From the NCBI RefSeq assembly GCF_030295745.1, contig NZ_AP027291.1, positions 3,720,001 to 3,784,000 on the forward strand: a DNA stretch of 64,000 bases. Direction: 5' to 3'. The first letter of the stretch is position 1; each line of letters opens with the position of its first letter. The notes beneath the pieces were generated by a model, which ran no database searches, had not been told where the DNA came from, and was given only the letters and a program-made list of their open reading frames with translations. Made by a program: the position numbers and the translations under genes. This document shows, piece after piece, positions 53,110-62,247 of this stretch. Source of the stretch: Mycolicibacterium sp. TUM20985. Lineage in GTDB: Bacteria; Actinomycetota; Actinomycetes; Mycobacteriales; Mycobacteriaceae.

Positions 53110-53451
53110 TCAGCGCTTCTCCTTGATCTTGGCCTTCTTGCCACGGAGTTCGCGGAGGTAGTACAGCTTGGCGCGTCGCACGTCGCCGCGGGTGACGACG
53201 TCGATGTGGTCGATGTTCGGGGAATGCACCGGGAAGGTCCGCTCGACGCCGACGCCGTAGCTCTCCTTGCGCACGGTGAAGGTCTCGCGAACGCCGCCAC
53301 CCTGCCGACGCAGCACGACGCCCTTGAAGACCTGCACGCGCTCCTTGGAACCCTCGATGACCTTCACGTGGACGTTCACGGTGTCGCCTGGGTTGAAGGG
53401 CGGGATGTCGTCGCGGAGCGACGGCTTGTCGATGAAGTCCAGGGTGTTCAC
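53110..53451 (-). CDS. rplS: 50S ribosomal protein L19
   Basis: 113 residues with the L19 signature FNPGDTVNVHVKVIEGSKERVQVFKGVVLRRQGGG and the C-terminal RRAKLYYLRELRGKKAKIKEKR. ATG at 53451. It begins the minus-strand run toward lepB, rnhB and DUF2469. A shared promoter word occurs 153 bases upstream. Confidence 0.97.
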   Translation of the reverse strand: MNTLDFIDKPSLRDDIPPFNPGDTVNVHVKVIEGSKERVQVFKGVVLRRQGGGVRETFTVRKESYGVGVERTFPVHSPNIDHIDVVTRGDVRRAKLYYLRELRGKKAKIKEKR

Positions 53452-53769
53452 GGTGACACTTCCTCGTGGTTCGGATTTACTGATCGTGGTCTCGTTGCGG
53501 CCGTGGACATCACGTCGCTGTGCGTCGTGGAGCCGGGCCGAGGTCTTGCGTGGTATCGCGCATCAGGGGGGATGGTGTTCCCCGTCGTGCACAGACAACT
53601 GGTCAATTGTGCCAGACGGGCACCTCACCGACGAAATCGTGTGCAAACGGCGGATGAACGACGCTGGCCAAACGGGGTTCGCCTACGGGCGCGGCTTTGA
53701 ACCCCAGCCGTTAGGGTATTCATTGGGCACACGTTCGATTCGTTCGACTCATTCGACCAATGGAGGGCC
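53452..53769. other. 318-base rplS / lppW divergent gap
   Basis: A long gap. A minus-strand TCTGGCACAATTG word lies at 53604-53616 (listed separately). Three TTCGA words spaced exactly nine bases apart lie at 53734, 53743 and 53752, near the lppW start. No RNA gene was recognised. Confidence 0.4.
53604..53616 (-). promoter_or_regulatory. 13-base word TCTGGCACAATTG, candidate rplS promoter
   Basis: On the minus strand TCTGGCACAATTG, with CACAAT as a possible -10 hexamer. It is identical to the word 124 bases before rpsP (56787-56799). It lies about 150 bases before the rplS start, leaving a leader. No clear -35 was found upstream. Confidence 0.45.
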
Positions 53770-54711
53770 ATGTTCCCGCGGCCGTCGAAGCTGCTGATGG
53801 TGACCGCGGTCGCGTCAGTCGCCATGACGGTCCTTGGCGGATGCGAGGCCAAGGTCTACGGGACGCCACCGGCCCCAGCGTCGCCCCCACTCATCGTGGT
53901 CGCCCCGCTGGGCAGCATGGCGCCGCTGCCGGAGGCACCGCCCGACGAGCCGGCCGCCGCATTCACCGGATTGGATGTCCGGGAGCGTCAGGCCACCGCG
54001 GCGGCATCGGACTCCGGCGCGGACATCACCGTCGCGGTCCTCGACCGCAACACCGGCCAACTCGTCACCAACGGCGCCATCGGCACCGTCGCGATTGCCT
54101 CGGTGGTCAAGCTGTTCATCGCCGACGACCTGCTGCTGCAGGTGTCCAAGGGACAGACGCGGCTCTCCCCCGACGACCGCACGGCCTTCGACCGAATGCT
54201 GCGATCCTCCGACGACAGCGCCGCGGAGACCTTCTGGAACCGCAGCGGCGGCAGCGCGATCATCAGCCGGGTGGTGGCGCGCTACGGGCTGTCCGCGACG
54301 CGGGCTCCGAGCAACGGCCGGTGGTTCAACACGATGAGCACCGTGACCGATCTGGTGCGCTACTACGACATGATGTTGGCGGGCACGGGCGGATTGCCGC
54401 CCGAGCAGGCCAGCGTGATCATGTCCAATCTTGCGGCGTCCACCCCCACCGCGCCCGACGGAATGGTGCCCGGCGGCGTCTACCCGCAGCGGTTCGGGAT
54501 CCCCGAGGGCCTCTACGCCGAACCCGTTGCGGTGAAGCAGGGGTGGATGTGTTGCATCGGCTCGGACTGGTTGCACGTGTCCACCGGCGTGATCGGACCG
54601 GATCGTCGCTACGTCATGGCGATCAGCTCCATGCAGGCCACCAACGCCGAGACCGCCCGGGCGACCATCACTCAAGCCGTCAAGACCATGTTCCCCGGCG
54701 GCCGCATCTAG
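53770..54711 (+). CDS. lppW: Lipoprotein LppW (beta-lactamase-like fold)
   Basis: 313 residues. A lipobox VLGGC (Cys25) follows a signal peptide, then a Pro-rich linker and a domain like a serine beta-lactamase/DD-peptidase, with SVVK as the only SxxK-like motif and no clear SDN or KTG. The KQGWMCCIG strand may replace KTG. It may therefore be enzymatically weak or inactive. Divergent from rplS and convergent with trmD, two bases apart. Corresponds to Rv2905. Confidence 0.85.
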   Translation: MFPRPSKLLMVTAVASVAMTVLGGCEAKVYGTPPAPASPPLIVVAPLGSMAPLPEAPPDEPAAAFTGLDVRERQATAAASDSGADITVAVLDRNTGQLVTNGAIGTVAIASVVKLFIADDLLLQVSKGQTRLSPDDRTAFDRMLRSSDDSAAETFWNRSGGSAIISRVVARYGLSATRAPSNGRWFNTMSTVTDLVRYYDMMLAGTGGLPPEQASVIMSNLAASTPTAPDGMVPGGVYPQRFGIPEGLYAEPVAVKQGWMCCIGSDWLHVSTGVIGPDRRYVMAISSMQATNAETARATITQAVKTMFPGGRI

Positions 54712-54712
54712 C

Positions 54713-55387
54713 TCAGAGCAGGTCGGGTCTGCGCTCGCGGGTGCGCTGCACCGCCTGTTCGCGACGCCACGACGCCACCTTGGCGTGATCGCCGGACAAC
54801 AGCACCGGCGGAACGTCGAGCCCGCGCCAGCTCGGCGGGCGCGTGTAGCTGGGTCCTTCGAGCAGGCCGTCGGAATGCGAATCGTCTTGATGCGAAACGG
54901 GATTGCCGAGGACGTCCGGCAGTAGGCGGACCACAGCCTCGATCATCACCAGAGCCGCCGACTCCCCACCCGGCAGGACGTAGTCCCCGATGGAGACCTC
55001 CTCGACGCGCATCCTCGCGGCCGAATCGTCCACCACCCGTTGGTCGATGCCCTCGTAGCGTCCGCACGCGAACACCAGGTGTGATTCGAGGGTCCACCGC
55101 TGCGCGTCGGCCTGCCGTAACAGTCGGCCCGCGGGTGTCGGCACGATGAGAAGGGTGTCACCGGTGCACAATTCGTCGAGGGCCTCACCCCACACCGGCG
55201 CCTTCATGACCATGCCGGGGCCACCCCCGTACGGGGAGTCGTCCACCGAGTGATGCACGTCGCGAGTCCAGCGCCGCAGGTCGTGCACCGCGATGTCGAC
55301 GGTTCCGTTCGCAATCGCCTTGCCGGGCAACGATTGCCGAAGCGGATCGAGGTAGTCGGGGAAGATCGTGACGACGTCAATGCGCAT
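54713..55387 (-). CDS. trmD: tRNA (guanine(37)-N1)-methyltransferase
   Basis: 224 residues. The knotted SPOUT fold shows MRIDVVTIFPDYLDPL, DDSPYGGGPGMVMKAPV, VFACGRYEGIDQRV and SIGDYVLPGGE. It methylates G37 of tRNAs, using SAM. ATG at 55387, 7 bases from the rimM stop. Order rpsP-khpA-rimM-trmD is conserved. Confidence 0.96.
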   Translation of the reverse strand: MRIDVVTIFPDYLDPLRQSLPGKAIANGTVDIAVHDLRRWTRDVHHSVDDSPYGGGPGMVMKAPVWGEALDELCTGDTLLIVPTPAGRLLRQADAQRWTLESHLVFACGRYEGIDQRVVDDSAARMRVEEVSIGDYVLPGGESAALVMIEAVVRLLPDVLGNPVSHQDDSHSDGLLEGPSYTRPPSWRGLDVPPVLLSGDHAKVASWRREQAVQRTRERRPDLL

Positions 55388-55394
55388 GACGCAC

Positions 55395-55925
55395 CTAGAT
55401 CGAGTCCAGGTCGAGCAGGCCCTCCGGAGGGTCGATCTCGACGAGGCCGTCGTCCAGGGATACCGCGATCACGATGGCACTGACGAACGGCACCAGGATC
55501 TCCGGGCCGTCCCCTTCGCCGGGTCGTACCGCCAGGATCTCTCCCGCCGGGGTGTGCAACACCTCGCCAACGGTGCCGACGTCGAGGCCCGCCGTGGTGC
55601 GCACCCGCAGCCCCTCGAGTTGATGATCGTAGAACTCGTCGGGATCCTCGATCGGCGGCAGGTCGGCCGTGTCGACGACGAAGAGGCTGCCGCGCAACGC
55701 ATCTGCCGCATCACGGCTCGCGACCCCGTCGAGCCGGACCAAGAGACGGCCACCGTGTTCGCGCATCGAGTCGACGACGAAGTTCCGTTCGCTCTTGTCG
55801 CGTGCCTTGGCCCGCAGGGCGGTACCCGGCGCGAACCGGTCGTGCGGGTCGTCGGTGCGAACGTCGACGACGACCTCGCCACCGATTCCGTGCGCCTTCA
55901 CGACACGTCCGACGACGAGGTCCAT
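55395..55925 (-). CDS. rimM: Ribosome maturation factor RimM
   Basis: 176 residues with the N-terminal VVGRVVKAHGIGGEVVVDVRTDDP strand and a C-terminal PRC-barrel (DLPPIEDPDEFYDHQLEGLRV). It aids 30S assembly by binding S19. ATG at 55925 gives the usual length; a longer frame is shadow sequence. Confidence 0.94.
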   Translation of the reverse strand: MDLVVGRVVKAHGIGGEVVVDVRTDDPHDRFAPGTALRAKARDKSERNFVVDSMREHGGRLLVRLDGVASRDAADALRGSLFVVDTADLPPIEDPDEFYDHQLEGLRVRTTAGLDVGTVGEVLHTPAGEILAVRPGEGDGPEILVPFVSAIVIAVSLDDGLVEIDPPEGLLDLDSI

Positions 55926-55947
55926 GGTCGAGTCGTCTACTGGGCTT

Positions 55948-56190
55948 CTATTGATCCGTGTCCACCACGTCGACGCGGATACCGCGGCCACCGATACCGG
56001 CGACCAAGGTGCGCAGCGCCGTCGCGGTGCGGCCACCGCGACCGATGACCTTGCCGAGGTCGTCGGGGTGCACGTGCACCTCGACGGTGCGGCCGCGGCG
56101 GTTGGTCACCATGTCTACGCGGACGTCATCCGGGTTGTCGACGATGCCGCGCACCAGGTGCTCGACGGCGTCGACGACGACAGTGCTCAT
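55948..56190 (-). CDS. KH-domain RNA-binding protein (KhpA-like)
   Basis: 80 residues, one KH domain. The GxxG loop is in GKVIGRGGRTATALRTLV. ATG at 56190 overlaps rpsP stop (ATGA). It binds RNA and is linked to ribosome and small-RNA control in other bacteria. Equivalent to Rv2908c. Confidence 0.93.
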   Translation of the reverse strand: MSTVVVDAVEHLVRGIVDNPDDVRVDMVTNRRGRTVEVHVHPDDLGKVIGRGGRTATALRTLVAGIGGRGIRVDVVDTDQ

Positions 56191-56663
56191 TCGGCGGCGG
56201 CGGGTGCGGCCTCGGCAGGTGCCTCGGCGGCCTCAGGCGCCTCAGCGGCCTCGGCCTCGTCGGCCTTCTTGGCCGGGGCCTTCTTCTTCTTGGTCGTCGT
56301 GGCGTCACCGGTCGGCGCGTCGTCGGCCGCGGCGAGCGCTGCGTTGAACAGGTCCAGCTTGCTGACCTTGGGCTCCTTGACCTTCAGCGTGCCCTCGGCA
56401 CCCGGCAGGCCCTTGAACTTCTGCCAATCACCGGTGACCTTGAGCAGCGCGAGCACGGGTTCGGTGGGCTGGGCTCCAACGCTCAGCCAGTACTGCGCCC
56501 GCTCGGAGTCGATCTCGATCAGGCTGGGATCTTCCTTCGGGTGGTACTTGCCGATGACCTCGATGGCGCGGCCGTCGCGACGGTTGCGCGCATCGGCGAC
56601 GGAGATGCGGTACTGGGGGTTGCGGATCTTGCCGAAACGGGCGAGCTTGATCTTGACAGCCAT
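56187..56663 (-). CDS. rpsP: 30S ribosomal protein S16
   Basis: 158 residues. The S16 core MAVKIKLARFGKIRNPQYRISVADARNRRDGRAIEVIGKYHP covers residues 1-45, and the tail of about 50 residues is Ala/Glu/Lys-rich and probably disordered, as in other mycobacteria. ATG at 56663. First gene of rpsP-khpA-rimM-trmD. Confidence 0.97.
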   Translation of the reverse strand: MAVKIKLARFGKIRNPQYRISVADARNRRDGRAIEVIGKYHPKEDPSLIEIDSERAQYWLSVGAQPTEPVLALLKVTGDWQKFKGLPGAEGTLKVKEPKVSKLDLFNAALAAADDAPTGDATTTKKKKAPAKKADEAEAAEAPEAAEAPAEAAPAAAE

Positions 56664-56786
56664 GGTGAAACGAATTCTCCTGTGCTTGCCGCGCTTGCAA
56701 TTCAGCGACGCGAGCGGGTTGCCCGGTCCGGTCTTGCCTTGCGCGTGTGACCGCCGCACAGCCGGAGTCGTGCGGTAGACAGCCGC

Positions 56787-56799
56787 CAATTGTGCCAGA
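56787..56799 (-). promoter_or_regulatory. 13-base word TCTGGCACAATTG, candidate rpsP promoter
   Basis: Identical on the minus strand to the word at 53604-53616 upstream of rplS. CACAAT may be the -10. It is 124 bases before the rpsP start, in a 178-base gap. Confidence 0.45.
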
Positions 56800-56841
56800 G
56801 CCAGGTACGAGGAAGGAAATCGCCGAACTGCAGGTGACGAA

Positions 56842-57288
56842 TCAGACGATCTTGTCGAAGCACTTCGCCTCGACGCGGCGGGTGATCCGCCAGCCTTCGG
56901 CGGTGCGGATGAACTCGTCGTCGTACCAGAGTCCGCAGAACATGATCTGACCGTCGGCGGCGTCGTTGAGCTTCATCGGGTTGAAGCACAGGATGCGCGA
57001 CCTAGCGGTGTCCACGGCGGCATCGCGGATGATTTTGACGTCGAAGTTGCCGATCAGGTGTGAGTACGCCGGGAAGTTCGGCAGCACCTCCGCCAGCCAC
57101 TTCTTGACGTCGGGGAACGTGCCGTCGATACCGCCGAGCTCTCGATAGTCGATGTAGGCGTCGGGGGTGAAGACCAGGTCGAGGTCGTCGAAGCGGCGGG
57201 TGTCGATCGCGGTCGAGTAGTCGACGAGGAGCTGTTGAATTTCCAGGCGGTCGGAGATCTCTTCCAGACTCAGCATCGCTGCATTCAA
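56842..57288 (-). CDS. NTF2-like (SnoaL-like) protein, Rv2910c-like
   Basis: 148 residues with the helix EISDRLEIQQLLVDYSTAIDTRRFDDLDLVFTPDAYIDY and C-terminal GWRITRRVEAKCF of the SnoaL-like group. ATG at 57288 or ATG at 57276 (MLSLEEI). Position next to rpsP matches Rv2910c. Enzymatic activity unknown. Confidence 0.85.
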   Translation of the reverse strand: MNAAMLSLEEISDRLEIQQLLVDYSTAIDTRRFDDLDLVFTPDAYIDYRELGGIDGTFPDVKKWLAEVLPNFPAYSHLIGNFDVKIIRDAAVDTARSRILCFNPMKLNDAADGQIMFCGLWYDDEFIRTAEGWRITRRVEAKCFDKIV

Positions 57289-57315
57289 ACACCTCGGCTG
57301 AGCGGAGACATCCCT

Positions 57316-58563
57316 TTAGGCCTGCGGCCCCTCCGACGGGGGCCAGTGCTCTCCCGGCGACACGTCACCCGGCTCGGTGAAGTCGCCGCGGGACAGGGGC
57401 ACCCACTGGTCGGTGGGCGCGGGCTGCTTCGACGACGGGAAGTCGCGGAGCTTGCCCGACGGTTTGGCGTCCCACTGGGCGAACGTCAGGGGGGTACTCA
57501 GCCAACTCTCGAGGAGCAGATAGCACGCCTCCAGCGAATCGAGGTGGCTGCGCTCCCAGCCGTGGCTGCCGTCGAGCCCGAAGGCGACCAGCGCAGCGCG
57601 CGTGTTGGCGCCGGCCTCGATGGCGGCCGCCGCGTCGGAGCGATAGAAGCGGAAGATGTCGCGGGCGTGGGCGATGCCCCGTTCCTTGGCCAAGCGCAAC
57701 AGGTTGCGGGTCAGGTGATAGTCGAAGGGGCCGTGCAGATCGGCCATCGGAATGGTCACGCCGTGCTCGAGCGAATGCTGCCCAGGGGCGCACACGGCGT
57801 TGTCGACCGACACCAACTCGGCGACGTCCGCGGGCAGCCCGCTACTGGCGCCGTGGCCGACCTCCTCGGTGATGGTCACCATGATCGTCGTGCGATGCGG
57901 CAGCACCACCTGCTGCTGCATCACGTTGCGGGCCAACGCCAGAGCGACCGCGACACCCGCCTTGCCGTCCAGATGGCGCGAGACGATGAAGCCGTCTTCG
58001 GTGAGTTCGGGGCTGGTGATGAACGCGACGAAGTCACCGACGTTGAAGCCCAGTGCGACCAGGTCATCGCGGCTGGATACGTTTCGGTCCACGCGAACCT
58101 CGACATGCTCCCAATCCGTTGGCTGCGTGTCGATCTCGTCGCCGAAGGCGTGTCCCGACGCCTTGAGCGGCATGACCGTTCCGGTGAAGAACTCCTCCAT
58201 GTCGTCGGTGAAGATGCGCACCCGCGCGCCCGCGGCGAACCGCGCCGAGAACGTACCCACCGGGATCAGCTCGAGCCGGCCGTTGTCCTTCAGCTCGCGC
58301 ACCATGCAGCCGATCGTGTCGGCGTGGACCACGATCGCGCGGTCGGTGGTGGTTGACTTGCCGGGGAGCTCGGCGGTCAGCGCGCCACGGCGGGTCAACG
58401 TGAACGGCACGCCGAGTTCGTCGAAGATGCCGCCGATCAACTGCATCACCGCATCGGTCCGGCCGGAGGGACTCGGTGTCTGCAGCAGGGCGAGCAAGGT
58501 GTCCACCATCCAGCTGCGGTCGTCGGTGGGCATCCGGGCGGCGGAGGGCGCGAGGTCGGTCAA
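57316..58563 (-). CDS. M42-type peptidase of the NAGGN osmoprotectant system
   Basis: 415 residues of an M42-type di-metal aminopeptidase. HADTIGCMV (His-x-Asp), LDGKAGVAVA, and ITEEVGHG (Glu-Glu) match the metal-site motifs. Such a peptidase is regularly encoded with the NAGGN genes and probably breaks down or recycles the dipeptide. The C-terminal 45 residues are a Pro/Ser-rich tail. 54 bases downstream of the synthetase. Confidence 0.88.
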   Translation of the reverse strand: MTDLAPSAARMPTDDRSWMVDTLLALLQTPSPSGRTDAVMQLIGGIFDELGVPFTLTRRGALTAELPGKSTTTDRAIVVHADTIGCMVRELKDNGRLELIPVGTFSARFAAGARVRIFTDDMEEFFTGTVMPLKASGHAFGDEIDTQPTDWEHVEVRVDRNVSSRDDLVALGFNVGDFVAFITSPELTEDGFIVSRHLDGKAGVAVALALARNVMQQQVVLPHRTTIMVTITEEVGHGASSGLPADVAELVSVDNAVCAPGQHSLEHGVTIPMADLHGPFDYHLTRNLLRLAKERGIAHARDIFRFYRSDAAAAIEAGANTRAALVAFGLDGSHGWERSHLDSLEACYLLLESWLSTPLTFAQWDAKPSGKLRDFPSSKQPAPTDQWVPLSRGDFTEPGDVSPGEHWPPSEGPQA

Positions 58564-58617
58564 GATTGCCTTTCCGGTTCTAAGAATCGTCGACGGGGAG
58601 CCTAGTGCGGCTCCGTC

Positions 58618-60333
58618 TCACTCGACGGGGGTGGGCTGCCACGCCCATGGCGTCGCTGCCGTGCGCGGGAAGAGCAGATCGACGAATGCCTGTGCGGTAG
58701 GACGAGGTTCGTGGTTCGCCAGCCCGGGACGTTCGTTGGCTTCGATGAAGGCGTAGTCCTCACCCTCCACCGACGGCACGATCAGGTCGATACCGGTGAC
58801 CGGGATCCCGATCGCATCCGCCGCCTCGACGGCGACCTTCGCCAGGACCGGATTCAGGTCGTCGGTGACGTCGCGAATGGTTCCGCCGGTGTGCAGGTTC
58901 GCGGTACGCCGGACGATCAGACGGTCGTTGAGGGGCAGCACGTCGTCGATGTCCCAGCCCGCCTCGCGCACCGTGTCCACGGTGAGATCGTCGACCGGAA
59001 TGGTGGACTCGCCGTGCGTGGCTGCGGCGCGCCGGCGGCTCTGCGCCTCGATGAGGTGGCGGATGGTGTGATCGCCGCTTCCGACGACCTCCGGGGGACG
59101 GCGCAGGGCGGCGGCGATGACCTTGCCGTTGATGACCACGACGCGCAGATCCTCGCCCTCGCAGAGCTCTTCGATCAGGACGTCGGGGTTGTGCGCGGCC
59201 GCCAGTTCGAGCGCGCGATCGAGATCCTCGGGACGGGTGACGCCCACGGTGATGCCGGCACCCTGTTCGCCACGGGCCGGCTTCACCACCACCGAGCCCA
59301 CGCTCTGGAGGAATTCGTGGTCTTCGTCGGTGAAGGTGGCGGTGCGCCCCTGCGGCACCCGGATGCCCGCTTCGGCGACCACCCTGCGGGCCACCCGCTT
59401 GTCATCGCAACGGCTCATGGCGACGGCGTTGGTCAGCTCGGAAAGCGACTCGCGGGTGACGACGCTGGTCCCGCCGTGAGTCAGCTTCAGATAGCCGCCC
59501 TTGGCGTCGAGCACCTGCACCGCGATGCCGCGCATGATGGCCTCGTCGGCGATGATGCGGGCATACGGATTGAGTTGGGAGAGTTCGTCTTCGGACTTGG
59601 CCGGAGCGAAGAGCTTCTCGTTGATCGCGTTCTTGCGCTTGATCCCCAGGACGGGCACCCTGGCGAAGCCCATGCGTTCGTACAGCGCGATGGCGCCTTC
59701 GTTGTCGTGAAGCACCGACAGGTCCATCTGAGCGCGGCCGCGCCGGATGAACTCGTCGATCAGGGAGCGGACGAGCAGTCCCCCGACGCCGGGCCGCGAC
59801 AGCGTGGGATCCACGGCCAGACACCACAGACTGGACCCGTTCTCCTCGTCGCCGAACAGTTGGGCGTGGTCGATCCCGGTCACCGTGCCGACGACGGCGC
59901 CGGTCGCGTCGTCGGTGACCACCAGGTACACCATGTGCGGCTGAGACTGGCTGTTGTTCCACATCAGGTCGACGTCCGCCGGGACCATGCGGCACTGCAG
60001 GTAGATGTGGTTGATCGCCGCACAGTCGGTGAGGTCGACCACCGAGCGCACCGAGAGGCCGGGCACCGGTGACGGGTCGTAGCCCAGCGGCTCGGTCAGG
60101 TCGATCCGATAGGTGAAGCTCGGATCGATGAAGAACTCCTGCGGATGCAGGGCGACGAAGACGTGCTCCGCGTCGAGGTACATGCCGATGTCGCGACGTC
60201 CGCTCGCCTCGGCACGCAACGCGTTGCCGAAGTCCTCCCAATCGTCGTAGGTCTGACCGAAGACCAGGCGCCCCCAGCCGAGATCCTGGGCCACGCCGAC
60301 CTGCACGTCATCGACTGCGTCCACGGCGATCAC
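58618..60333 (-). CDS. ngg: N-acetylglutaminylglutamine synthetase (GNAT/ATP-grasp fusion)
   Basis: 571 residues. A GNAT domain (about residues 90-230; RPGVGGLLVRSL acetyl-CoA loop, ALYERMGF) is fused to an ATP-grasp domain (about 280-560; VVVKPARGEQGAGITVGV, and YAFIEANERPGL). It acetylates glutamine and joins it to a second glutamine in the NAGGN pathway. GTG at 60333 overlaps the amidotransferase stop (GTGA). A longer frame to 60387 is not supported. Confidence 0.92.
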   Translation of the reverse strand: MIAVDAVDDVQVGVAQDLGWGRLVFGQTYDDWEDFGNALRAEASGRRDIGMYLDAEHVFVALHPQEFFIDPSFTYRIDLTEPLGYDPSPVPGLSVRSVVDLTDCAAINHIYLQCRMVPADVDLMWNNSQSQPHMVYLVVTDDATGAVVGTVTGIDHAQLFGDEENGSSLWCLAVDPTLSRPGVGGLLVRSLIDEFIRRGRAQMDLSVLHDNEGAIALYERMGFARVPVLGIKRKNAINEKLFAPAKSEDELSQLNPYARIIADEAIMRGIAVQVLDAKGGYLKLTHGGTSVVTRESLSELTNAVAMSRCDDKRVARRVVAEAGIRVPQGRTATFTDEDHEFLQSVGSVVVKPARGEQGAGITVGVTRPEDLDRALELAAAHNPDVLIEELCEGEDLRVVVINGKVIAAALRRPPEVVGSGDHTIRHLIEAQSRRRAAATHGESTIPVDDLTVDTVREAGWDIDDVLPLNDRLIVRRTANLHTGGTIRDVTDDLNPVLAKVAVEAADAIGIPVTGIDLIVPSVEGEDYAFIEANERPGLANHEPRPTAQAFVDLLFPRTAATPWAWQPTPVE

Positions 60334-62141
60334 TTGACCCCGTCGACGTGGCGGCCGAGCCACAGTTCCAGTAGGCCGATCTGCCACAACGGATTTCCCC
60401 GCAGTGGCGTGAGGTTGCCGTTGGGCTCGGCCAGGAGCCCGTCGACGGCGGCCGGTGCGAACAGGCCCCGGTCACGGGCGGCGGAGCTGAGCAAGGCGTC
60501 CCTGACGAGATCGAGGTAGGGCCCCTGCAGATGCTTGAGCGCGGGGACGGGGAAGTACCCCTTCGGCCGGTCGATGACCTCGTGCGGGATGACCTTGCGC
60601 GCCGCCTCCTTCAGGACACCCTTGCCGTCGTACGCCGTCTTCAACTCGGGAGGGCAGGTGGCGGCCAACTCGACGAGTTCGTGATCGAGGAAGGGCACCC
60701 GACCCTCCAGTCCCCAGGCCATGGTCATGTTATCGACGCGCTTCACCGGGTCGTCCACCAGCATCACCGTGGTGTCCAGCCGCAGGGCCCGGTCGGTCGC
60801 GGTCGCGGCGCCGGGCGCCGAGAAGTGGCCGAGCACGAACTCCTCGGCGACGTCGCTGCCGAGCTGCCACTGGGGCTGCAGAAGCCGGTTGACCCCGTCG
60901 TGGTCGCGGTCGAAGAACGCGGCGCGGTACCGTGCGAGCGCATCGCGCGGGTCACCGTCGGCGGCGTGGGCCATCGGCGGGTACCAGTGGTAACCCGCGA
61001 AGATCTCGTCGGCGCCCTGCCCGGACTGCACCACCTTCACGTGCTTGCTGACCTCCTGGGACAGCAGGTAGAACGCGACGCAGTCATGGCTCACCATGGG
61101 CTCGCTCATGGCGCCGATGGTGTCCGTCAGCGCCGGAAGCATCCTGGCGGTGTCGATGCGGATCTGGTGATGGTCGGTGCCGTAGTGCCGGGCGATGACG
61201 TCGGAGTACTTGAACTCGTCACCCTCTTCGCCGCCCACCGCCTCGAAGCCGATCGAAAAGGTCTGCAGCCCATGCTGTCCCGCCTCGGCGAGCAGTCCGA
61301 CGATCAGGCTGGAGTCCAGACCGCCCGATAGCAGGCACCCGACGGGCACGTCGGCGACGAGACGACGCTCCACGGCGGTGCGCAGCGACGTCAGGATCGC
61401 GTCCTGCCAGTCCGCTTCGGACCAGTCGGCCCGCTCGGCGGAACGCTCGAACTCCGGCGCCCAGTACGTCTCCGTGGTCCTGGTGCCGTCGGCCTCGATG
61501 CGCATGATGGTGCCGGGCTCCAGCTTTCGGACGCCCTTGAGGATCGTCCGCGGCGCAGGCACCACCGAGTGGAAGCTCAGGTAGTGATGCAGCGCAACGG
61601 GATCCAGGTCGGTGTCCACCCCGCCTGCGGCGACCAATGCCGGAAGTGACGAGGCGAAGCGCAGCGCACCCGTGCCACCACCGTCGTTCACGTCGCACCA
61701 GTAGAGCGGTTTGACGCCCAACCGGTCGCGGGCCAGGACGACACGTCCGGTGGTGGTCTCGGCCACCGCGAACGCGAACATCCCCTTGAGGTGGTCGACC
61801 ACCCGTTCGCCCCACTCGCGGTACCCCTTGAGGATGACCTCGGTGTCACTGTGCGAGAAGAAGCGGTAGCCCAGGCCCAGCAACTGCTGGCGGAGCTCCG
61901 GGTAGTTGTAGATGCAGCCGTTGAAGGCGACCGTCAGCCCCATTTCCGGGTCGTGCATCGGCTGGTGACCGCTGCTCGACAGGTCGATGATCGCGAGCCT
62001 GCGGTGGCCGAACGCCACTGCGCCGTTCGCCCATGCGCCGCCGCCGTCGGGACCGCGCGGGACCATGCAGTTCGTCATCGCGCCGACGGCCCCGAGATCA
62101 GCGGGGCGTCCTCGAGCGATTTCGCCGGCAATGCCGCACAT
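60330..62141 (-). CDS. asnO: N-acetylglutaminylglutamine amidotransferase (asparagine-synthetase-like)
   Basis: 603 residues. MCGIAGEIARG has Cys2 for glutamine hydrolysis, GPDGGGAW and GHRRLAIIDLSSSGHQP follow, and the synthetase domain has the PP-loop SGGLDSS. It forms the terminal amide of N-acetylglutaminylglutamine amide, an osmolyte. ATG at 62141; the longer frame to 62588 is antisense to the dacB2 gene. Confidence 0.92.
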   Translation of the reverse strand: MCGIAGEIARGRPADLGAVGAMTNCMVPRGPDGGGAWANGAVAFGHRRLAIIDLSSSGHQPMHDPEMGLTVAFNGCIYNYPELRQQLLGLGYRFFSHSDTEVILKGYREWGERVVDHLKGMFAFAVAETTTGRVVLARDRLGVKPLYWCDVNDGGGTGALRFASSLPALVAAGGVDTDLDPVALHHYLSFHSVVPAPRTILKGVRKLEPGTIMRIEADGTRTTETYWAPEFERSAERADWSEADWQDAILTSLRTAVERRLVADVPVGCLLSGGLDSSLIVGLLAEAGQHGLQTFSIGFEAVGGEEGDEFKYSDVIARHYGTDHHQIRIDTARMLPALTDTIGAMSEPMVSHDCVAFYLLSQEVSKHVKVVQSGQGADEIFAGYHWYPPMAHAADGDPRDALARYRAAFFDRDHDGVNRLLQPQWQLGSDVAEEFVLGHFSAPGAATATDRALRLDTTVMLVDDPVKRVDNMTMAWGLEGRVPFLDHELVELAATCPPELKTAYDGKGVLKEAARKVIPHEVIDRPKGYFPVPALKHLQGPYLDLVRDALLSSAARDRGLFAPAAVDGLLAEPNGNLTPLRGNPLWQIGLLELWLGRHVDGVK

Positions 62142-62247
62142 GGTGATCGACTCCCTCGGTGGTGTCAGCGTTGGCGTGGCCGTGGCCAGGGCACGACGTT
62201 GTGAGCCTGGCGCCGGGTAGCCCCTTTCCGGGCGAGCCAAACCCCGG

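Noticed and set aside
53103..53116. Perfect dyad GCGCTGATCAGCGC at the rplS 3' end
   Set aside because: Includes the end of the rplS coding sequence and is short; could be a weak hairpin but no loop or T-run.
53734..53756. Three TTCGA words at nine-base steps before lppW
   Set aside because: Too short and common for a repeat claim, and no known regulator site; kept only in the gap description.
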